Positions 34,401-43,273 of a stretch of DNA of 64,000 bases are shown in pieces; positions within the stretch are counted from its first letter, which is position 1; the number at the start of each line of letters is the position of its first letter. Both the position numbers and the translations under genes were made by a program. Source of the stretch: Cladorrhinum sp. PSN259 (lineage: Eukaryota; Ascomycota; Sordariomycetes; Sordariales; Podosporaceae); the NCBI GenBank assembly GCA_033725935.1, contig MU867091.1, forward strand, positions 124,001 through 188,000. Direction: 5' to 3'. Below the pieces are notes generated by a model, which made no database searches, was not told the origin of the DNA, and saw only the letters and a list, made by a program, of their open reading frames with translations.

Positions 34401-37400
34401 TTCGTGGCGTGGATGAATGGTTTGAAGGTGTTCCAGATCAAGGTGCACGGAAAGTATTCGGCTGAAGACTTTGATGAGGACTTGAGGGAGGTTCTGCGCC
34501 GCTGCGGTTGCAAGGGAGAAAAGATTTGCTTCATCATGGATGAGAGCAACGTGCTGGATTCTGGATTCTTGGAACGCATGAATACCTTGCTCGCCAACGC
34601 TGAGGTTCCCGGTCTGTTTGAGGGCGATGATCTCGCAGCTCTCATGACCGCTTGCAAGGAAGGAGCTCAGCGCCAAGGTTTGCTCTTGGATTCGCAGGAG
34701 GAGCTGTACAAGTGGTTTACTGGCCAGATCGTCAAGAACTTGCACGTCGTGTTCACGATGAACCCTCCAGAGGATGGGTTGTCGTCCAAGGCTGCCACGT
34801 CCCCTGCCCTGTTCAATCGTTGCGTACTCAACTGGTTCGGTGACTGGTCTGACCAGGCACTCTTCCAGGTCGGTCATGAGCTCACGCACTCTGTCGATCT
34901 TGACAGGGCCAACTGGGGTGCGCCGGATACTATTCCCGTTGCGTATCGTGGTCTTAACCTGCCTCCCTCGCATCGGGAGGCGGTTGTCAACTCGATGGTT
35001 TACATCCATTACTCTCTCCAGCGCTTCAACACGAAGCTGCTCACTCAGCAGGGCAAGGTCACTTTCCTCACCCCAAGACACTTCCTGGACTTTGTTGCGC
35101 AGTATGTCAAATTGTATAACGAGAAGCGCGAAGATCTGGAGGAGCAGCAGAGACATTTGAATATTGGTTTGGAGAAGCTCAGAGACACCGTGGACAAGGT
35201 CCGAGATCTTCGTGTCAGTCTAGCTGAGAAGAAGACACAGCTCGAGCAAAAGGATGCTGAAGCCAACGAGAAGCTGCAGCGCATGGTTGCCGACCAGCGC
35301 GAGGCCGAGCAGAGAAAGAATACTTCGTTGGAGATCCAGGTCGCGCTCGGCAAACAGGAGGCTGAGGTGGCTTCCCGCAAGAAGATTGTGCTCGAGGATC
35401 TGGCCAAGGCTGAGCCGGCTGTCGAGGAGGCCAAGGGCGCCGTCAGCAACATCAAGAAGCAGCACCTCACTGAAGTGCGCTCCATGGCTTCACCGCCGCA
35501 GGGTGTTCGTCTTGCACTGGATTCAGTTTGCACGCTCATTGGTCACAAGGTCAGCGATTGGAAGCAGATTCAGGCTGTTGTTCGTCGCGATGATTTCATC
35601 GCCAGCATTGTCAGCTTCAACAACGAGAAGCAGATGACCAAGGCGCTGCGGATGAAGATGCGGAATGATTTCTTGTCAAACCCCGAGTTCACGTTCGAGA
35701 AGGTCAACCGCGCCAGCAGAGCCTGCGGTCCCCTTGTTTCTTGGGTTCAGGCTCAGGTCCAGTATGCTGAGATTCTGGATCGCGTAGGTCCTCTCAGAGA
35801 GGAAGTGCAGCAGCTGGAGGATCAGGCTTTGCAGACCAGGGCTGAGGCCAAGGCTGTTGAGCAGACGATTGAGAACCTTGAGACTAGCATTGCGACGTAC
35901 AAGGTGGAGTATGCGTCGCTCATTAGCGAGACGCAGGCCATCAAGGCTGAGATGTCGAGAGTGCAGTTCAAGGTCGATCGCAGTGTCAAGTTGCTCGATA
36001 GCTTGTCTTCCGAGAGAACTCGTTGGGAGGAGGGAAGCAAGTCTTTCGAGACCCAGATTAGCACCCTAGTGGGCGATGTTTTAGTCGCCGCTGCCTTCCT
36101 TGCCTACAGCGGTCTGTATGACCAGACGTTCAGAAAGTCAATGATGGAGGACTGGCTGCATCAGCTGCACCTGTCAGGCATTCAGTTCAAGCAGCACAAC
36201 CCCATCACGGAGTACCTGTCGACCGCCGATGAGCGGCTCGGCTGGCAGCAGAACACCTTACCGGTTGATGATCTGTGCACGGAGAATGCCATTATTCTCC
36301 AACGGTTCAACCGCTACCCACTTATCATTGATCCGTCTGGCCGAGTCACCGAGTTCTTACAGCGCGAGTGCAAGGACAGGAGGCTCACCGTTACCAGCTT
36401 CTTGGATGATTCCTTCACCAAGCAGCTTGAGAGCGCGTTGCGTTTCGGTAACCCAATTCTCATCCAGGATGCTGAACATCTCGATCCTGTTCTCAACCAC
36501 GTGCTCAACAAAGAATACCAAAAGACGGGTGGCCGTGTCCTCATCCAGCTCGGCAAGCAGCAGATCGACTTTTCGCCTGCCTTCAAGATTTACCTGTCGA
36601 CAAGAGATCCGTCGGCCACCTTCGCGCCGGATATTTGCAGTCGTACCACGTTTGTCAACTTTACTGTCACCCAGAGCAGTTTGCAGACGCAGTCCTTGGC
36701 CGAGGTGCTCAAGTCAGAGCGGCCGGACGTCGATGAACGCCGCTCCAACCTCATCAAGTTGCAAGGCGAGTTCAAGGTGCACCTCCGTCAACTTGAGAAG
36801 CGTCTCCTGCAGGCGCTCAACGAGTCGCGCGGCAATATTCTTGATGATGACAATGTCATTGAGACGCTCGAGACTCTCAAGACGGAGGCTGCAGAGATTT
36901 CGGCCAAGATGAGCAACACCGAAGGTGTCATGGCTGAGGTGGAGGAGATTACCCTGCAGTACAACATCATTGCTAGGTCCTGCAGTGCTGTCTTTGCCGT
37001 GCTTGAGCAGCTGCACTATCTTAATCACTTCTATCAGTTCTCGCTGCAGTACTTCCTCGACATCTTCCACTCGGTCCTGCACGGCAACCCGCATCTCGCC
37101 AACGAGACCAATCATAATCTGCGTAGGGACATCATTGTCAAGGATTTGTTTGTCACTACGTTTAAGCGGACTGCGCTGGGTCTCCTACAGAAAGATCGTA
37201 TTACTCTGGCCATGCTTCTTGCTCAGGCCAGTCCGTACAAGATGGACAAGGGATTGCTGGACGTCATTATGGATGACAAGGTTGAAGGCAAAGACTTGTC
37301 GAGCGATGTAGAGGCGAGACAAGAGGCATTGGCTCGGGCCAAGCGGATTACTGTGCTCAAGGATAAGCTTGATAATGTTTCCGAGGCAGATTGGGACAAG

Positions 37401-38606
37401 TTCTTCTCGGAGGAGCTCGCTGAGAACTTCGTGCCTCAAATTTGGGAGGATAACGTTGAACCCAATGACTGCGCTCTCATGTCGTTGTTGCTTGTCAAGC
37501 TTTTCCGTCTGGATCGGTTCGTCCCGACTGCTCAGCGTTTCGTTACTCTGGTCTTTGGTCCTGAGCTGTTTGATATCGTTGAGGATCTCAAGCAGACGGT
37601 GGATCAGGTTCCCGCTACCCGACCTATTTCTTTGGTGTCCAGCCCTGGATTTGATGCCTCGTACAAGGTTGACAGTCTTGTCGAGCGCATGCGCGTCCGC
37701 TGCACAAACATTGCCATGGGTTCCAACGAAGGTCTTGCATCCGCTGATAAGGCCGTTGCCAATGCTGCCCAAACCGGATCGTGGGTGCTTATCAAGAACG
37801 TTCACCTCGCTCCTACTTGGTTGCAGTCGCTCGAGAAGCGGATGGAGAGTCTGAACCCCAACTCGGAGTTTAGATTGTTCTTGTCTATGGAATCGAGCCC
37901 TAAGATCCCCGTCAATTTATTGAGAGCCAGCAGGGTGCTGATGTACGAGCAGCCGGCCGGTGTGAGAGCCAACATGAAGGATTCAATGTCTTCGTTGTCT
38001 ACTAGGGCAGTTAAATCACCTGTTGAGCGGACGAGACTTTACTTGTTGCTTTCATTCTTGCACGCCGTCATTCAGGAACGACTGAGGTACGCGCCCAATC
38101 TCGGTTGGAAGGGATTCTGGGAGTTCAACGATGCCGATTATGAGTGTTCTGCCTTTGTGGTTGACACTTGGGTTGACGTCGCAGCTCAAAACAGGACGAA
38201 CATTGCTCCGCAGAATATACCTTGGGAGATGATTAGGTATTTGGTCACGGAGACTTATGGCGGCAAGATTGATGACGAAGGAGATTTTGAGATGTTGAGG
38301 AGGCTTGTTGAAGGGTTTTTGACTCCAAAGGCTTTTGATATTGGGTGGAAGCTTGTTGATACTTCTTCTGGAGGGGGCGAGTCAGAAAATGAGGTTGGTG
38401 GAGATTTGGTGGTTCCGGGGGGGACCTCGTTGCCTGAATTCATGGGGTGGATTCAAAAGTTGCCAGAGAGGGAACCGCCTACTTATTTGGGATTGCCTGC
38501 TAATGCGGAGAAGCTGCTGTTGGTCGGGTTGGGCAAGAGTCTGATTGGGAATTTGAAGAAGGTTACGGATTTGTTGGATGAGGGGGAGGCATTGGCTGTT
38601 GAGTGA
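25500..38606 (+). CDS. ro-1: Cytoplasmic dynein heavy chain
   Basis: One reading frame of 4368 aa. Cytoplasmic dynein carries nuclei, vesicles and spindle components toward microtubule minus ends; the fungal gene is ro-1 in Neurospora and nudA in Aspergillus. The N-terminal ~1850 residues are the dimerisation stem. The motor ring then shows four P-loops: AAA1 GPAGTGKT (from residue 1954) with Walker B FDEFNR, AAA2 GNSGSGKS (2249), AAA3 GPPGSGKT (2614) and AAA4 GVSGSGKT (2956). An antiparallel coiled-coil stalk (~3190-3500) flanks the microtubule-binding domain, which begins near TEVRSMASPPQGV (~3322). AAA5, AAA6 and the C-terminal region follow. Length matches my recollection of Neurospora Ro-1 (about 4367 aa). 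A possible 57-nt in-frame intron at 25801-25857 would give 4349 aa. The lack of any obligatory intron over 13.1 kb is notable. Confidence 0.98.
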   Translation: MEAVVSPTTAASSGTNGVASTPFAAVDPVRVVDHLKVLLEAALGATRKELEAPGSLLSKDRYPDTLQRCTRFALDSQTSLYIQKDLAPTAENLDDGVAEESKDTGTSSRVPSQGSDSYLVEPSHIYTISSDLSATATTVGFLVLTKRPQPLDPNVALTSQIQILNLPGPAYLSASTGEQGPTSSPFEILQLLLHNGLAPYFDASTKSQQMLSGGRGRTDVDAKTGIPVTKKKWTELELSLLHLQQNVEIPEVSLPFHPIVQAALDEAAAKQTKPNLDNIPAAVLQDSTFLNNLQATVNNWIKSIQVITKMTRDPTTGTATQEINFWLSMESALEGIENQLRSEGVMLTLEILKHAKRFQATVSFTADTGLKEAMEKVQKYNQLMRDFPLDELLSATTLLKVEDSIGQIFAHLNKKLRICPYPIRRALPLVETISGDLDDVLHRLLPGTELVKLDYQEFSRVMKQAEGIFRIWDDNIKEFTNVAREVTRRRNERFIPIKINPRHADLQARLKYVGTFRQNHEQLQRTIINVLGPKADINGVSDGSAANGTVVVEEIGDVDAVEEVKQAWEGLKDVDLLDVTPEGTAKWAHAENIYNERTSRVENSIIARLRDRLATAKNANEMFRVFSKFNALFVRPKIRGAIAEYQTQLIDNVKQAITALHERFKQQYGHSEAHAMAQLHDLPPISGAIIWARQIERQLDGYMKKVEDVLGADWAIHAEGQRLQSEGDLFRKKLDTRPIFEAWLHDVQRKQISISGLLFNINRIRSAGNVLELAVNFDAQVIALFKETRNLVWLNFPVPHSVNNVAKEAKRVYPYAVSLMESVRTFAQTDRQIADMSEVAVLLSGHRNEVYARIQKGIPLKWESFVNSYDVHFKNYSTNGSLENYSKNSESKHVMFIREFGASVSLLQSKTIMLANIHATVQKALGELERCPYEVSAFESRLETIQIAVDQLNLEQYVNLGFWVERMNKQIKLVLLARLQHAVQAWIEAFEDEYLERLSDRRRALEQTDAAKEGPVIKKLIHEITMRNQVIYLDPPLEFARASWFSQLQEWIGVICNLKKIKATRYQMTISTTVYDEPRFNDLPSECTDALLRVQTSVEKKIREIGAYVDKWLQFQSLWDLQSEHVYDVLGDQLSRWLQLLQEIRKTRQTFDTTEVSRSFGHITIDYDQVQTKVNAKYDQWQHDILIKFASRLGTRMREVHAEIEKARKDLEGQAMAANSTAEAVQFITIVQTCKRQVKLWAPEVETFRQGESTLVRQRYQFPNDWLHAEQVDGMWDALNELLARKSKIVQDQTDALRAKIIAEDKVVMDKINEIAIQWNEEKPVSGTIAPDVASATLSTFESRITKLQEDSAMVARAKEALDLPATPDTSLAVILEEVQDFKSVWASLSTIWKNLNELREVLWNSVQPRKIRSSIDNLIKMTKEMPSRMRQYAAFEHIQNILKQFMKVNPMLAELKSEAVRDRHWIKIYKQIKPGKRYSPVSMTLGDVWDLNLVATEVIVKDIIIQAQGEMALEEFLKQVRETWTGYGLELVNYQNKCRLIRGWDDLFAKCSENLNSLQAMRHSPYYKEFEEEAAAWEDKLNRVHVLFDVWIDVQRQWVYLEGVFTGNADIKHLLPIESSRFQNINSEFSAVMKKVYKQPNVLDVLNIPNVQKSLERLAELLNKIQKALGEYLEKERVSFPRFYFVGDEDLLEMIGNSNDTMRIAKHFKKMFAGLNGLIMDEEAVITGFTSKEGEVVRLKKEISLVKTPRINDWLAELENGMKATLAELLAEAVDDFSPIFSSETIDQDALNRFMDIYPSQIVVLATQAVWTTAVEQALVDGGKDLQALFDREVQVLRMLANTVLGDLEVLLRKTCEQLITECVHQRDVIEKLIKTNATTNTHYLWLLQMRYVYVPEGDFLQRLHIKMANAKLNYGFEYLGVPERLVRTPLTDRCFLTLTQALCQRLGGSPYGPAGTGKTESVKALGVQLGRFTLVFCCDDTFDFQAMGRIFLGICQVGAWGCFDEFNRLEERILSAVSQQIQNIQLGLKQGVDDPKSQIELVGRQLSVNANTGIFITMNPGYAGRSNLPDNLKKLFRSVAMSKPDKELIAEVMLYSQGFNQAKQLSKHTVPFFDQCSQKLSKQAHYDFGLRALKSVLVSSGGLKRARLTQTGGSLGSEEVVEPEILVQSIRETIAPKLIKSDVEIMMSIEEICFPGVKYVPASLAELQAAIRRLAAERQLVVNETWMTKVLQLYQIQGIHHGVMMVGNSGSGKSAAWRLLLDALQQVENVEGVSHVIDSKVMSKEALYGNLDSTTREWTDGLFTSILRKIVDNLRGEDSKRHWIVFDGDVDPEWVENLNSVLDDNKLLTLPNGERLNLPPNVRIMFEVENLKYATLATVSRCGMVWFSEDTVTPSMMVANYLETLRSVAFEDLDEDAVATGQSSAKALAIQVQAADLLQAYLDTDDFINGALQEAEGFNHIMEFTAARVLNTLFSLLNKSVRDIIEYNSQHTDFGLEPEQIESYLSKKLLLALVWALTGDCPLSDRKTFGDKLAGLANFGSPPLDNTNSLIDFDVSLPKAEWTPWQNQVPTIEVNTHSITQTDVVIPTLDTVRHEDVLYSWLAEHKPLLLCGPPGSGKTMTLFSALRKLPNMEVVGLNFSSATTPDLLIKTFEQYCEYKKTLNGVMLSPTQIGRWLVLFCDEINLPAPDKYGTQRAISFLRQLVEHNGFWRTSDKSWVTLDRIQFVGACNPPTDAGRTPMGARFLRHAPLIMVDYPGELSLMQIYGTFNSAVLKIIPSLRGYAEPLTQAMVRFYLESQQRFTPKIQPHYVYSPRELTRWVRGVYEAIRPLETLSVEGLIRIWAHEALRLFQDRLVAEEERKWTDDAVKRIAMEYFPTIDEQEALTGPILFSNWLSKNYVPVDRDQLRDFVKARLRTFCEEEVDVPLILFNDVLEHVLRIDRVFRQPQGHLILIGVSGSGKTTLSRFVAWMNGLKVFQIKVHGKYSAEDFDEDLREVLRRCGCKGEKICFIMDESNVLDSGFLERMNTLLANAEVPGLFEGDDLAALMTACKEGAQRQGLLLDSQEELYKWFTGQIVKNLHVVFTMNPPEDGLSSKAATSPALFNRCVLNWFGDWSDQALFQVGHELTHSVDLDRANWGAPDTIPVAYRGLNLPPSHREAVVNSMVYIHYSLQRFNTKLLTQQGKVTFLTPRHFLDFVAQYVKLYNEKREDLEEQQRHLNIGLEKLRDTVDKVRDLRVSLAEKKTQLEQKDAEANEKLQRMVADQREAEQRKNTSLEIQVALGKQEAEVASRKKIVLEDLAKAEPAVEEAKGAVSNIKKQHLTEVRSMASPPQGVRLALDSVCTLIGHKVSDWKQIQAVVRRDDFIASIVSFNNEKQMTKALRMKMRNDFLSNPEFTFEKVNRASRACGPLVSWVQAQVQYAEILDRVGPLREEVQQLEDQALQTRAEAKAVEQTIENLETSIATYKVEYASLISETQAIKAEMSRVQFKVDRSVKLLDSLSSERTRWEEGSKSFETQISTLVGDVLVAAAFLAYSGLYDQTFRKSMMEDWLHQLHLSGIQFKQHNPITEYLSTADERLGWQQNTLPVDDLCTENAIILQRFNRYPLIIDPSGRVTEFLQRECKDRRLTVTSFLDDSFTKQLESALRFGNPILIQDAEHLDPVLNHVLNKEYQKTGGRVLIQLGKQQIDFSPAFKIYLSTRDPSATFAPDICSRTTFVNFTVTQSSLQTQSLAEVLKSERPDVDERRSNLIKLQGEFKVHLRQLEKRLLQALNESRGNILDDDNVIETLETLKTEAAEISAKMSNTEGVMAEVEEITLQYNIIARSCSAVFAVLEQLHYLNHFYQFSLQYFLDIFHSVLHGNPHLANETNHNLRRDIIVKDLFVTTFKRTALGLLQKDRITLAMLLAQASPYKMDKGLLDVIMDDKVEGKDLSSDVEARQEALARAKRITVLKDKLDNVSEADWDKFFSEELAENFVPQIWEDNVEPNDCALMSLLLVKLFRLDRFVPTAQRFVTLVFGPELFDIVEDLKQTVDQVPATRPISLVSSPGFDASYKVDSLVERMRVRCTNIAMGSNEGLASADKAVANAAQTGSWVLIKNVHLAPTWLQSLEKRMESLNPNSEFRLFLSMESSPKIPVNLLRASRVLMYEQPAGVRANMKDSMSSLSTRAVKSPVERTRLYLLLSFLHAVIQERLRYAPNLGWKGFWEFNDADYECSAFVVDTWVDVAAQNRTNIAPQNIPWEMIRYLVTETYGGKIDDEGDFEMLRRLVEGFLTPKAFDIGWKLVDTSSGGGESENEVGGDLVVPGGTSLPEFMGWIQKLPEREPPTYLGLPANAEKLLLVGLGKSLIGNLKKVTDLLDEGEALAVE

Positions 38607-39732
38607 TTACGATGATGATCAGCAGCAAGCAGGTTTTCTTGAAATTGTCAGAGAATGTGTGCGTGGGTAAATTGGAAGAAGAAGAAGGAGGAGGCATGAG
38701 TAGAGTATAAATTGTGTTTTTTGAGGTGTGTGGAAAAGAATTTCGTTCTGTGTTTGTAGAAAGTGGAAGGAAATCATGATTGCGAGAAATGAGTGAGATA
38801 AAATAGAGTTATACCCTGTTTTTTTCTGTGGTATTTCATTTTAGTAGTGAGAAAGAAGCAGTTAAATTGAGGTTATGTTTGTGAATAAACAAGTATGGAA
38901 AGGAAGCTGTTCATATAGATGTTGATTTCGATGTTGATATGGATGTGAATGTAATGTCTATTTGTAGATCCCAGATATATCTTGGGGTCTTGAGTCTTGA
39001 TTTAGAGTGATGTGGTGAGTAGCTTGCAGTGCTGTACAACAAGTCTTTGGTTGTTTGGTTTTTTTTCTCTATTTTAATGCTTGGTAAAGTGCCAAGTCAG
39101 TTAAAGTTTATATTATTGTTTTGTTCCACATCACAAAATGCATAAATCTGTCTCGTCTTGGTAATTTAATTTATTTTAGTAATGAAAGAGAAGTAGTAAC
39201 AATTGAGAATTGGTTCTGTGATTTAGATAAAGTATAAAACTAAGATGTTAAAATGCGAATGTACTGTATTTTTTTTTTTTACTTTATGGTATATATCTTT
39301 GAGGGCCGGGACTGATGGAGTCTTGTTTTTTTGGCTATTGAAATTATTATTTGATCAAAGCAAGATATTATTATTATTGGATCTGGCGTGAAAGTAAAAC
39401 GCTAGGGAGGGGGCCACCACAATATCCATCAATGACATCAACTGCGTTGTCTTTTATTATGATCAACCTCGTGGTTCTAACATGGCCAATGTCAGGAAAG
39501 CTTTGCTAGAGATGATCATTCATCTCTCATTGATGGATGATAGGTATGTACTGTACGTCTTGATGTTGGTGAGAGATGATACAGATTCTTTCACCTTTTT
39601 ATCAACTACCGTGACTCGAGTATTTTACATTTGCAAGTAATTACCAAGGTCCCATCAACAAATGATATTCAGGCTGCAAAATGAAATTTGAAATGCCTGA
39701 CTCAATGTTCCATATCGAGTATTTAAACCCAA

Positions 39733-39768
39733 CGTGATGTGATGTGATGGGATGTTGATGTGATGTTG
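39733..39768. repeat. Imperfect GTGAT pentanucleotide repeat
   Basis: Several GTGAT/GGGAT/GTTGAT units in tandem within intergenic DNA; imperfect. Confidence 0.8.
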
Positions 39769-40555
39769 GTAACTTGGTCTACATGAATACAACAGATCAG
39801 TGTGCGGTACTTTTATCCCAATGCTCATCAATCAACAAATGCAGGAAATGATCTTCAAAACTTTTCTTGTTGGTAAAAGCTAACAGAAACAACAACAACC
39901 CAATCACGAAAGCTGCAGCGAATGATCAGCAGCAGCAAATCCTCATTCATGAAAGTGGCCAATCAGATAATCCAATTCAATCAATCTCTCGGGCTTCCTG
40001 GGTAGGATTTATAGGATTTGCTTTTTATTCCCGATCGTGCCTGAATATCTTTTCCTATTCCGTACAATCCATGTGCAACCTTTATCAGTCCCTTTCATCC
40101 CATCCCGTCCCGTCCATTCACACAAAACAAAAACCTTGTGGAGAGTTTTTCACCCCCTGAAGATCCTTTTTTAATTTCCTGAAACCAAGATTTTTTATGT
40201 TTTTTTCTCCCTCAAGAGATACGTACGTAACAGGAATATATGTCGTCGTCAGGATCCACAATCAACTTTTCCAAAAAGGTACATGCATGATACCTGATAG
40301 ATAGAAGCATGATATGAAATGGGCAACCCTTGATGCAATACTAAATGTTCCAACCAACTGCTAAATAAAGATGAGAATTGAATCGCAGATGAATGACTTT
40401 TAATTATCCAAGAGTAGGGGTACTGTAGGTATGGTATATACAGTAGCTCAATTGATTACATGTACCAACCCACCCACCAACCATAACACACACCACTGGT
40501 AGTAAGTAGTACTCCCAAGACTTTTTTTTAATTTTATCACCAACCATTATTGAAA

Positions 40556-40625
40556 CCAAAAAAGCAAAAACCAAAAAAAAGCAAAAACCAAAAAAAGCAA
40601 AAACCAAAAAAAGCAAAAAAAGTAA
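40556..40625. repeat. A-rich minisatellite (AAAGCAAAAACCAAA units)
   Basis: Four near-identical units of about 15-17 bp, each an A tract with GC and CC interruptions, lying in intergenic DNA. Unit length varies only in the A runs, which suggests slippage. Confidence 0.9.
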
Positions 40626-41641
40626 AAAAAACCCTTCAGCAATATGGAAAGAAATCTTTTAATTAGTGTATTAAGAAAACTAACAAACACCCTCACCACT
40701 CTTATACATACATACATACCACTCCTTACTCCAGTGTGGAAACGGCACAGACAAGATAAAGCCAAGCCAAGTATTTCCAAATTTATCCCAAGTTATTCCA
40801 TCCACGTACAGGACAGGACGTATATGGGATGAATCCCCTCGGAACTGACGGACGGACAACCAAAACTTTTAAAGTAAAATAAAAAATTAAAAAAAATCTT
40901 CAATCCCACTTACAACCTGGCTTTTATTTTGCTTCAAAACCCAAACCCCCCCGACTTATCTATATATCTCCATCCAAGGTTGGTTGAAGATCTACCACAA
41001 CAAAATCAGCCTCCAAAGTACGCGTTGCTTCCTCCAATGGGCTTCAGACATACAACAAGCAGTCTTGACCATTTCAATTCTCATTCGTTCAGGTACAAAT
41101 CCTCAAGAAATAATCCTTCTTCAATTTCACTGGCTGGCTTTATTTTGCTTATTTGCTTCAAACTTTAATACTTAAACACACAAAAAATCACTTTTTTCCA
41201 CTCTCCTCAATGACTTCAGCTTCCTAAATCAAGTTCATCCTCCGCTCTTCCACTTCCTCGCCGATTCGATACGATTATAAAAAGTTCACGCAAAACACAA
41301 AGACAGTTTTACAAAAAGACTTTAGAGAAAAATCATGATTCCCATTCCCATTTCTTTTAAAATGCCCGCAAATGATTCCCACAACCACAACCAAACCCCA
41401 GCGTACATATCGCTACTGTTAAATATTACACAGAAAGACAGAGTAAAAAGGTTCCAATTCGTCCCCATCCGCTTGTCCGCCTACCTCCTTTCTCTCCCCT
41501 TACCGAAAGAAAACGCCGTTTGGTATCTTGAAAATGCAGATGCAGAGAGAGGAACCCCCCAAAAGCCAAGAAAAAAAAGAAGAAAAAACCAAGAAAGAAA
41601 AAGTGTACGCGAGATGCAATGTGTATGAGAATAAGAGTTTC

Positions 41642-41662
41642 GAGAGAGAGAGAGAGAGAGAG
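41642..41662. repeat. (GA)n dinucleotide repeat
   Basis: About ten uninterrupted GA units about 200 bp beyond the WSC stop codon, probably in or near its 3' UTR. Confidence 0.95.
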
Positions 41663-41870
41663 TACGTTGTAAGAGAGAGCGAGATTGAGGGAAAACAAGA
41701 AGTTCCGTTTGTTTCGTCGTTCATGAGAAGCCGTTTTTAAACACTCCCGCAAGCCGGTATCCGATCCATCAATTATTCCGATCAAGTTTAATCTTCCTAG
41801 TTTTTTTTTTTTGGTGACTGTTATACTTTGATTTTTTATTTATTTTTAGTTTCGTTCCTTGACCGGAGTT

Positions 41871-43273
41871 TCAGTCATCGTGACTTGCGTTAGTAACCCT
41901 CAACACTCTAGTAGACGGACCAATTATTGTTCGTGAATAATCTCGGGCGTCAGTCAGGCTGTCGTAACTCCTATAGCGAGATACAGGCTTCATGCGCGGA
42001 TCTGTACTTAGAACGCTTCGCCTCTTACGCTCTTGTTCTTCTTCCCAATCGGGGTCGCGCTTAAGGTATCTAGCCGCGGACACATGGTGACCCGACTTTA
42101 CCGACTCCAAAGCCGTGATAGAACCGGTGGCACTACCTACTCTCCTTGAAGGACCCGCAAACCCAATCTCAGAGTTGGTGGTCTCGCGTCTTTTCCTCCA
42201 CAGCAGCCACACAATAATTGCTAGCAGGATAAGACCGGCAACAACACCCACAACGATACCGGCTATCGCGCCACTTTGCAGCCCTTTCCTCGAATCGTTT
42301 TGAAGTCCGGCATCGTTGGGATTACCCGTCTGACTCGGCGTGATGGTAACGGTCTTAACGGTACCTTCAAGCGTGATAGTTGTTAACCGGGGTTCCTTCG
42401 TGGTGTCGGGCTATTTGCACCACGTTAGCTTATCCTCTCCACAATCCAACCAGTACCCAAATTCGACATCGATGTGTATCTGTGTGTGCCGCCGCGGAAA
42501 GGGAAACAAACTGAAAATCAGAGCATACAAGAGACGAAGTAGTAGAGGAAAAATCGCTAGTCGAGGAACTCGACGACGTTGTGGTCACTGTGGAGCTTTC
42601 TCGGCTCTGCACCATCTCAGTTTCAATGATTCACTCATTGGGTTTGGATCATGTCAACAGTCACCAGGACATTCGTTTGAGCAGGTGAGAGATGCAACCA
42701 AAACACGGCGGGCACACATGCTGATATAAACCAAGGGTGAAGGAGGGGAGCACGTACCGATGATGTTGATTTTGTTGTTGTTGGTGCCGCCGTCGTGCTG
42801 ATCCCATATCCCGCTGGCGCCGTTCCCTTCGGTTCGTTGCCATTATTCTGCAAATATCCCCAAAGACCGATACCCCCGCAAAGATCTGTAGGGTAACCTG
42901 GGCACGGGACGCTGCAATCCCCGATGGACTTCAGGTCGGCCTCGTTGGGAATGAGGTTCGAACACCAGCAAGCCTTTTCTCGCACAATGGCAAAGGCATA
43001 TGATGTGCAGTTCTGATCACAACGGCCTTCGCTCTGGAAGTCGGAGACAACTGTGGGGCACATGTTAGCATACCTAGTGGACCACTTGAGGTGGTGCCTC
43101 GCTGCATCCGTGCACGTACTAGCTTTGAAGGTGTTGCCCGTGTTGACTTTTGCGCAGTACTTGATTGGAATTGATGGACCATTTTGTGCCGTGGCCATGG
43201 TGAAGAGGAGGGCGGTTATGCCGAGGATGGCCCATGACAGTCGTTGTCGTGCTGGTGGTGGTAATCCGGCCAT
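41871..43273 (-). CDS. WSC-domain single-pass membrane protein (cell-wall stress sensor-like)
   Basis: Four exons: complement(join(41871..42410,42529..42606,42758..43050,43120..43273)), 354 aa. A signal peptide (about 1-29, ending MATAQ) precedes a WSC domain (~38-125) with YCAKVNTGNTF, QSEGRCDQNC, YAFAIV, CWCSN and PCPGYPTDLCGG, the conserved Cys pattern of the family. Then comes a Ser/Thr-rich segment, one TM helix (~222-246), RKRR stop-transfer residues and a ~105-aa basic cytoplasmic tail. Intron 1 (43051-43119, 69 nt, GTACGT...GCTAAC...CACAG) is in frame and stop-free, but removing it restores the family spacing. Introns 2 and 3 are 151 and 118 nt. WSC proteins of this build sense wall stress and signal to Rho1 and the PKC pathway; whether this one does is inference. 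The acceptor of intron 2 is the least certain junction. Confidence 0.88.

Larger units (their letters stand above)
38607..41870. other. Long AT-rich convergent intergenic region
   Basis: 3.26 kb between the convergent dynein and WSC genes. No ORF with recognisable features. It holds both 3' UTRs, a GTGAT-type repeat (39733-39768), an A-rich minisatellite (~40556-40625) and a GA tract (41642-41662). Nothing else recognised. Confidence 0.5.

Noticed and set aside
25603..38443. Many antisense and +1-frame ORFs of 60-390 codons within the dynein gene
   Set aside because: They lie entirely inside a strongly supported coding frame, have no motifs, and their codons mirror the dynein frame. They are shadows.
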